A DNA stretch of 64,000 nt from Hortaea werneckii (Eukaryota > Ascomycota > Dothideomycetes > Mycosphaerellales > Teratosphaeriaceae). The translations under genes and the position numbers were made by a program. Positions 57,316 to 64,000 of this stretch are shown here, piece after piece. Below the pieces are notes generated by a model. The model saw only the letters and a program-made list of their open reading frames with translations. It searched no databases and was not told the DNA's origin. Each line of letters starts with the position of its first letter. Positions within the stretch are counted from its first letter, which is position 1. The stretch is taken from contig JBAOKB010000144.1 in assembly GCA_037044905.1 (NCBI GenBank), positions 248,001-312,000 of the forward strand, in the 5' to 3' direction.

Positions 57316-58943
57316 ATGACTGTAGCCCCTGCCTGGAACTCGCACGGCACATTCACCCCCGTCGCAACTATGCAGGCGGCGCCGTCTTACACGGCGGTCA
57401 ACGCGCGACAAACCCTTCAGCGACCTGATCCAACCTCCTCGCCAGCCAAACCGCAAAAAGTCGTATGGTCATCTGACGTTCGGCAATATGTGCAACGCGC
57501 CTTCGAGCCAGATAACGCAATAGCTGGGATAGATACCGCGGCAATGCAAGAAAAGTTGAAGGTGGTGATCACTCAGGCAGCGGAAACTGGTCAGCTTCAA
57601 AGTATCAACTGGGCCACGTACCCTCTCCCGCAGGACATCATCAAAACCGAGCGCGATCAGATGGCCATGTATGGCGCTCAGGGCGCAGTAATAGCTAACA
57701 TGAATTCAAATGCAAACGCTTTCCCTCCTCTCTCTGGCGCATACTCACAGCTCGGTACAAAGAAGCGGAAGAATGATGATGTTGACACAACGGAAGCCGA
57801 AGAACGGGCAACGACACCGCCATGGAAGAAGAAAAACAACAAGGGCGGCCTTGAGGATCGTCTTAACCGGCAAGACCAAAACCCAACTCAAAAAGGAGAA
57901 GAAGGCCGAAGCGCTCCGCGCGAACGATTTGACCGCAGATGCCGACATTCTGGAGAGGCGTAAGCAGCGCTTTGGCGTAGTTTCACCTGAACCGTCCCCT
58001 CGTGTTTCTTCGCGTGCTGAGACACCTGATCCACCCGCTGGTCCGCTCGTTGGCACCTGCCAGAAAATCGAGAAGAGTTACTTTCGCCTTACGGCACCTC
58101 CAGCTCCGGACACGGTTCGGCCACTGCCAGTATTGGAAAAGGCGCTGACCACATTCGGAGCAAGTGGAAAAAGGAGCATAACTACAATTACACATGTGAT
58201 CAGCTCAAATCCTTGCGTCAAGATTTGACTGTTCAGCACATTCGAAATGATCTCACCGTCAAAGTATACGAAGTTCACGCCCGCATTGCCCTGGAGATGA
58301 AGGATCTTGGTGAGTACAATCAGTGTCAGACGCAGCTGCGCGCACTGTATAAGCTGGGGCTGGGAGGCAATATGGAAGAGTTCACGTCGTACCGCATCCT
58401 GTACATCATCTATACGTGCAATCGTACCGACATGAATAACATGTTGGCGGATCTAACTGCAGCAGACAAACAAATGCTGGCCGTGCGATACGCGCTTAAT
58501 GTGCGCTCAGCACTGGCATCTGGCAACTATCACAAGTTCTTTAGGCTCTACAACGACACCCCATACATGGGAGGCTACCTACTCGACATGATCATCGAGC
58601 GCGAGAGAATTGCTGCTATGGCGGCGATTTGCCGAGCGTAAGTGCTTATCGTCATTATTAAACCCGTTCATCACAACTAACAATGTGCAGATACAAACCC
58701 GATGTCAGCTTACATTTCTTGGCCAACGAGCTCGCCTTTGCAAGTGGTGAAGAAGTTGATCCCTCGGACCCCGACGCCGCACCGCGCGAGTGCCTCGATT
58801 TCCTCTGTACTCATGGCGGCGAGTCCTTTGTCAAGCGGAAAGATGACGGTGACATTCGCTTTTCCACTGATAAGTCGTCCGCCACTTTCGAAGGGTTGAA
58901 GAGAGGCGCCTTCCGCCAGGTCGACATCAAGGGACAGATCTAG
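57316..58943 (+). CDS. thp3: SAC3/GANP-domain protein (Thp3/LENG8-like)
   Basis: Nuclear protein of the SAC3/GANP family, which couples transcription to mRNA processing and export. Exon 1 is 57316-58637, intron 58638-58690, exon 2 58691-58943. The N-terminal region is disordered with a conserved block (WSSDVRQYVQRAFEPDN), then a Lys-rich segment (TGKTKTQLKKEKKAEALR) and the diagnostic EKSYFRLTAPPAPDTVRPLPVL. The helical core follows: CDQLKSLRQDLTVQHIRND, VKVYEVHARIALEMKDLGEY, NQCQTQLRALY, and YHKFFRLYNDTPYMGGYLLD. An extra base near 57863 and a missing base near 58162 cancel, leaving 524 aa. The Thp3/LENG8 subgroup is favoured over Sac3 because of size and of the EKSYFRLT block. Confidence 0.88.
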
Positions 58944-60866
58944 TTGGTCACGTTATGGTCATGCCGCCTCTCCCGCCATCAGCATTGCGAATTTCGAGCG
59001 CCCCTTTCCCTCTTGCCAAGTCTCTTACGGCGCTTGTCTGAACTTCCCCAATCTACCAGCATAAACCAAATCAGAGTCGGAGCTAGCTGCTATCCTGACG
59101 CGAACATTATCGGCATTGGCTCGTCGTACGTTCCTGATTTCCATCCCGATCAGTGACTGCTTCGCGGGGCGCGTTGCAAACCTTTAATGGTTGTCTGCCA
59201 GGGTGGCGAGTTAGTGTGTCACTGTTACGTGCGACAGTCCCGACCCTCTCGTCTTTCACGATGAGATTCGCCAGCCCTCTCCTGGAGTACAACAGACCTG
59301 TTCTTCACTCATGGTCGCACTCAATCATCTCTTCAATACTACGCTAACGGCGGGCTTGGATGCTTTTGTGGCTGGTTGGCAATCGTGCAATTGCTTCTTG
59401 CGTATACATATCATTGCTTGTTCTCTAGCGCTTTCTGACGTTTCGCGAGCCACGTTGGTGGGTATTGGTGGACCCCATGGAGACGATGTTGGCGAACACA
59501 GCAGCATTAGTGGTAGCCTTGCGAGTCACATAGCATTCACCAGAACAAAACCCTAACGTCTTTGAACATGCCTCAAGTTTCGAACCATCGTCATCATCAT
59601 CGCAACTACGTAAGACACGACCTTTGGGCGGAGTTTAGCCACATGGCGCCCAACGTGTACACTGTTCTAGAGCGGTTCTATGTTGTCTCAGGTCGACAGC
59701 TGTCACGTTCGCGCCACTGCAGAGTGACGGCAACGCGTAACAACTGGGCGGGTATACTTCCTAGCAGCATGGATCAATGGTGGCTGTCCCGACCGTAGGG
59801 GGGTTACAGCAGGATTTCGGAGCCGTGCCAGAAGGCGCCCGCCGAACTCCCAGCACTTTGCGATTCATCGCGGCGGCGGAGATACTCGATGCGTCACTTA
59901 TGCCTGCAGGCCGACGTTTCGCAGGCCGGGATTGTCGAATGAGAGGGCGTGGAAGATCGATTCCGCTTCCGTTGTACACCTTGCAGCAACGTGCACCCAT
60001 GCAGCCCTGTACGAGTCGAAGACTCTCCTTTTGCGTGTCGCGGATGTGAGATGTGTCCGATGGTATGGTATGATCGCGCTTTTAATTATTAAGGTCCTGG
60101 GAGAGTGGAGGCAATAATGCACGTCTGCGTCAGCTCGGTTTGGTTTGCGCGGGCGAGAATTTGACAAGCTTTCAGCAACCTTTCGAAAATGTTTTGGGCC
60201 CATGATTGACATTACACGCTCGCTCGTCTGCAGTTTGTTGATCGCACTTCACAGTCAGTCCCTCAGTCAGTCGTTTTTGGTTGCTCGGCAGTTGGGCGGC
60301 GATCCTGTCCTTTGCACGCGTTCATTGTTGCTGCGCCACACCATTCTCGCTTTGAGCCAACCTACCTCCCGAGCCTACGCGCAGCCCTACGAGCGAGCTG
60401 CGTGCCTCTACGCCGTCCCGGTTGTGCTCGCCTCAGCACGGATAAGGTTCAGCCACAGAGTTTACAAACGATTGTTCCGACTGCTGGCTAGCTCGCCTCG
60501 CCGCTAGGTCTGAACTGCTCGCCGTAATTTCCGTTGTATCACCCCGCCACGCCATCGCCATCTCCTCAGACGGTAGCGCCCTGCACTGCGATCATTGCGC
60601 GCGCCGAACCACTGCTCCAGCTGTGAGGGGTGCGACGGCCGAAGGTGGAAGAGCATCGTCCAAGTCCCGGCCGGGGTCGAAGATTTGGAAGCGCGCTGGC
60701 TGGCTTTGTTTTGTGCAGCATACCTGCGCCCGCCCAAGGCTCTCTTCGTCGCCTGCCTCGTGCTAACCAGCAACGTCCACTCCTTGACGAATTCACGAAA
60801 GTATCACGACCGCAACGTACTCACAGAGGTTGAAACCCGGCCGCCGCGCCGCCCCATAACCTCACA
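58944..60866. other. Gene-poor region upstream of bem1
   Basis: 1.9 kb with no recognised gene. Only short frames without family motifs are present. The last several hundred bases are probably bem1 promoter and 5' UTR. Confidence 0.5.
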
Positions 60867-62930
60867 ATGAAGGTGAGCAAGCGAAAGCGGGGTCGTGGGA
60901 GTCTAATACAGGATCGCAATAATGGCTGACACTGCTGTAGTTCCGAAGATCCATAAAGAGTGACGGCGGTAGCAAGCACGATTCGGCGAAGCCCGTGCAG
61001 ATCTCCATACCACAGAAGGATGCGACAGCGATAGAGCCACCGAAGAAGGTATGGGTCTGTCATCCGAGCGTGGGCGCGCGCAATACTGAGATTGTTCGCA
61101 TAGGTCATCAAAGCGCTTTACGACTACAATGCGCCGGCAGAGCCAGGCATCTACCTTTCCTTTTCCGCGGGCGACTTTCTTCATGTTCTCAGTCGCGAGA
61201 ACGACCCGGACTGGTATGAAGCGTGCAATCCTTTGGCGAACACGAGAGGCTTGGTGCCGGTGAAATACTTCGAGGAAGTGGGCAAGACCGTGCGGGACAG
61301 CGGCGATTCCACACAATCTGTAAGCGCGACGCACGACAGCGGCTATGCGGAGGGTGCAACGCCAGCAGGGAGGGGCATGGGTACATCACGGGCGAGCACG
61401 ACGAACGGCGGTCCGGTGGACAGACCTCCAATGCCCGGGCACAGGTCGAGCAAGTCTGTTGCGAGGAACGCGGGTGGTGTTTATGGCATTGTGGCATACG
61501 ACTTTAATGCGGAACGACCGGATGAACTAGATGCGAAGGAGGGCGAAGCAATCATTGTCATAGCACAGTCCAACCCGGAATGGTTCGTCGCAAAGCCAAT
61601 CACTAGACTCGGTGGACCGGGTCTGATACCGGTCACGTTTATTGAAATCAGGGACATGACAACTGGCCAGCCTGTAGAGGATGCAGCTGCGGCTGTGGCG
61701 AAGGCGGGCATTCCAAAAGTGGAGGAGTGGAAGAAGATGGCGGCGGAGTATAAAAACACCAGTATACCCCTGGGAAGTGTGTCCAGCAGTCAACAGGTAC
61801 AAGGCTTGCAGCAGGGCGTGGATCGTATGAGCCTGGGAACCCAGCAAGCGAACGGCTACGGCGGCCACTCGAGACAAGCGAGCCATCATAGCTTCCACCA
61901 GCAACAGCAGCAGAACCTCTACGCCCCAGTGAGGGCATCCGTCCCTCGGTACATTTACGCGGACGACAAATTCCACTTCATCGTGGAATGCAAGCTTTCC
62001 AACAACACACACTGGGACTTGCAGCGTGTTTATGAGGACTTTTACGAACTGCAGATCAACCTCATCAACGCATTCCCAGAAGAGGCGGGGCAGGTGCAAA
62101 GCAAACCGCGTATACTGCCGTATATGCCAGGGCCTGTGCAGTTTGTCACGGACGGAATTACTGAGGGTCGGAGATCAAATCTTGATGAGTATCTCAGAGA
62201 CCTTCTGCAACTTCCGACAAAGATTACTTGTTCCTCGCTCGTGCGGAATTTCTTTGCTCCTAGAGGAAATGATTACGAAATCGATCCCAATGCGGTTGAT
62301 CTTGAGGGGCATGCAAGGCCTGCAGATTCCCAGGGCCGCCACTCTCAGGCATCTCAGGGCTCTTACGCGCAGAACGCAGGCTACTCAGCACCAGGACATG
62401 CACGCCAGCCTTCGAACCAGCCACAGCACGGGTACAGCCAGTCACAAGCTTCCAATGCACCGTACGGTCATCAGCGAGGCATGTCCACTCAGACTACAAA
62501 CCACTATCAAGCACCCTCGGATTATCAGCAACAAGCGCAAGCTCCCGCGCTACAACCTCCAGTGACTCGCCAGATGACCATAGGCTCCAATGGCTCCGGT
62601 TCAGCTCCAGTCAAGGTCAAAGCGTGGTTCGACAGAGACACGTGCGTAGTCATTCGGATGCCTCCGAGAGGCAATTTCACATTTGAAGAGCTCCATCGCA
62701 AGATCGTGGAGAGACGACGACTCGAGTATAAGGGCCAGGACCAGAACGACGAGGACCTCGATATAGAATATCGAGATGAGAAGGATGGAGAATACTACCG
62801 CCTTGAAGGCGATGAGGACCTCGAGATCGCCGTTGAGAGAAATGAGAAGCTCACGTTGGCAGTGAGGGCTACGGGCTCTAAGAAGACATGGTCATTAAGC
62901 CGAGACTTATCGGGTTTCTCAAGATGTTGA
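60867..62930 (+). CDS. bem1: Cell-polarity scaffold Bem1
   Basis: Scaffold that brings Cdc42, its exchange factor and PAK kinases together at sites of polarised growth; filamentous fungi also use it for NADPH oxidase and hyphal fusion. Exons are 60867-60872 (only ATG AAG), 60941-61048 and 61104-62930; 646 aa, frame intact. The spliced start MKFRRSIKSDGGSK matches the expected Bem1 beginning. Domains in order: SH3-1 from about residue 39 (VIKALYDYNAPAEPG, DWYEACNP), SH3-2 from about 163 (VYGIVAYDFNAERPDELD), PX at about 318-430 (RYIYADDKFHFIVECKL, then YEDFYELQINLINAFPEEAG), a Gln/Ser/Tyr-rich linker, and C-terminal PB1 at about 546-625 (VKVKAWFDRDTCVVIRMPP, with the acidic NDEDLDIEYRDEKDGEYYRL). 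Confidence 0.96.
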
Positions 62931-63705
62931 TTTGGCGGTAAGACGCAAATGCTTGCATGGCGTCTGAGGCGCTTTTGGATGACCTTTGCTACGTTACTTA
63001 TGATTCAGGAATATACGGAAAAGATGGAAGTCGTTTTGTGACGAAGTTTGATGGGTTGGCGATCTGCTTTTTGTTTGTTGGTGTTTCCACGCATGACAGC
63101 TACCTACTCTTGGACATGGCGTTCAGTCTTTCTATCGCGTACGCTGGTGCGCTTTGCATTCTCCTCGTGATGTGCTAGGCACGTCTTTCGATTAGGTACT
63201 TGATGTCAATATACCAGGCTTTTGGGAGCGATAGTTCTTTGTGAATAAGGACAGTCCATCATGGCGTGCCATAACCAAATGACATCAACTCTCTATTGTG
63301 GAGCCCTTGACACAGGTGGATAGCGGAAAGGTGGCACGTCGTAAAGACATGTGTTAAATGGTTGGTTTGGCCTTTGTCCCAGTTGCCGAAGCATGAATTA
63401 AAAGGCTCGATTAATCAAAGTGCACTGTCCTAAGCCGAGTCCTGACGCAAATGAAGCGCGGTCAAGGCTTCTGAGTGGCGAATCCCTCCGTCGCGAAGTC
63501 GCGGAACGTTCCAGCATCCCCCGAGGTCGAGCTTGGACCATCTCCGATTTTTCTACAGTACCTCCCGCGCATCATCTCCATCATACTCCTGACCATCCAT
63601 CACTTTACGCCTTTACTCTCCATCCTCGATACCCATTACCCATCTTCCATCTTCCTGTCATTTCAGAGCGCTTGTATTTGTACTATTAATACACTTCGCA
63701 CCAAC
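62931..63705. other. Intergenic bem1 - ssc1
   Basis: 775 bases with the 3' end of bem1 and the promoter of the mitochondrial Hsp70 gene. No gene is seen. A candidate heat-shock element is listed separately. Confidence 0.55.
63504..63511. promoter_or_regulatory. Candidate heat-shock element upstream of ssc1
   Basis: GAACGTTC fits the GAAnnTTC inverted pair of the heat-shock factor site and lies about 195 bases before the ssc1 start. A further GAA occurs nearby at 63495, but not at ideal spacing. Two units are the minimum for a weak site. Confidence 0.4.
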
Positions 63706-64000
63706 ATGCTGGCTTCACGCATGATGCGGAACGTAAGTCGAGCCATCTTCAGCAGACAGGGTTTCCATTTGAACAGCGACTGACAGCATCACAGGCTGTT
63801 CCGCGTGCCTCTTCCACCTTCAGATCATCAGCATACAGAGCGCCAGTATCAAGATGGCAGCGCAACTATGCGACGACCAAGGAGAACGTTCAGGGTGAGG
63901 GCGAGAAGGTGAAGGGCCAGGTCATCGGTATCGACCTGGGTACCACCAACTCTGCCGTCGCGGTGATGGAGGGCAAATCGCCTAGAATCATCGAAAACTC
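63706..64000 (+). CDS. ssc1: Mitochondrial Hsp70 Ssc1, N-terminal part (cut by window end)
   Basis: Matrix chaperone driving protein import and folding. Exon 1 is 63706-63732 (MLASRMMRN), intron 63733-63794, exon 2 from 63795 past the end of the window. The spliced N terminus is a presequence rich in Arg, Ser and Ala with no acidic residues ([19 protein letters not shown], then RWQRNYATT). The ATPase domain begins [19 protein letters not shown], the Hsp70 family signature, in the form typical of DnaK/Ssc1 (NSAVAVMEG). No break is seen in the visible 77 codons. The remaining 85-90 percent of the protein lies outside. Confidence 0.95.

Noticed and set aside
440..58170. Programmed ribosomal frameshifting as the cause of the breaks
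   Set aside because: Sites share no slippery motif or downstream structure that I can see, occur in both directions, and hit unrelated housekeeping genes.

Overview
The window is nuclear DNA from a filamentous ascomycete. Genes are separate and carry short introns (about 55-110 bases, GT..AG, often with a CTAAC-like branch site). The gene set is typical of Pezizomycotina: Msb2 signalling mucin, CFEM-domain PTH11-type receptor, bifunctional Fox2, Zn2Cys6 factor, division-I chitin synthase. Dothideomycetes is my best guess for the class, from protein flavour only.

Layout. 0-8 kb: a small conserved gene, the Akr1 palmitoyltransferase, a secreted His-rich protein (minus), a HIT hydrolase (minus) and a CoA-binding protein. 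8.5-13 kb: Pcs1/Csm1 monopolin (minus), an F-box relic and the ArfGAP Glo3. 13.8-22.2 kb: peroxisomal Fox2, mitochondrial Lon protease Pim1 and eIF3g (minus). 22.2-28.2 kb: almost 6 kb without a recognisable gene. 28.2-37.7 kb: a zinc-cluster transcription factor and the very large mucin Msb2 (minus). 37.7-40.9 kb: gene-poor. 40.9-45.8 kb: the RecQ-like helicase Hrq1 (minus) and an orphan conserved protein. 47.6-54.8 kb: a CFEM receptor, a short-chain dehydrogenase (minus) and a chitin synthase. 54.9-64 kb: ESCRT-II Vps36 (minus), a SAC3/GANP (Thp3-like) protein, the polarity scaffold Bem1, and the start of mitochondrial Hsp70 Ssc1, cut by the window end.

The genes do not form one cluster. 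They touch three themes: cell-surface sensing and polarity (Msb2, CFEM receptor, Bem1, Akr1, chitin synthase), organelle metabolism and proteostasis (Fox2, Pim1, Ssc1) and trafficking (Glo3, Vps36).

The most striking property is that 13 of about 20 protein genes are interrupted by single-base frame changes, about 39 in all. About 31 look like missing bases and 8 like extra bases, many in short homopolymers. In every affected gene the net correction gives a coding length divisible by three, and the protein similarity runs through each break. Uncorrected assembly indels are the simplest reading. Fox2, Glo3, Bem1, eIF3g, the HIT protein, the orphan at 45 kb and the dehydrogenase are uninterrupted. 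Other points of interest are two different repeat families in Msb2, three CCTCGG motifs upstream of fox2, a repeated 10-base palindrome in the gene-poor stretches, and unusual micro-exons. I did not find a clearly new biological system, and no tRNA, rRNA or complete transposon was recognised.
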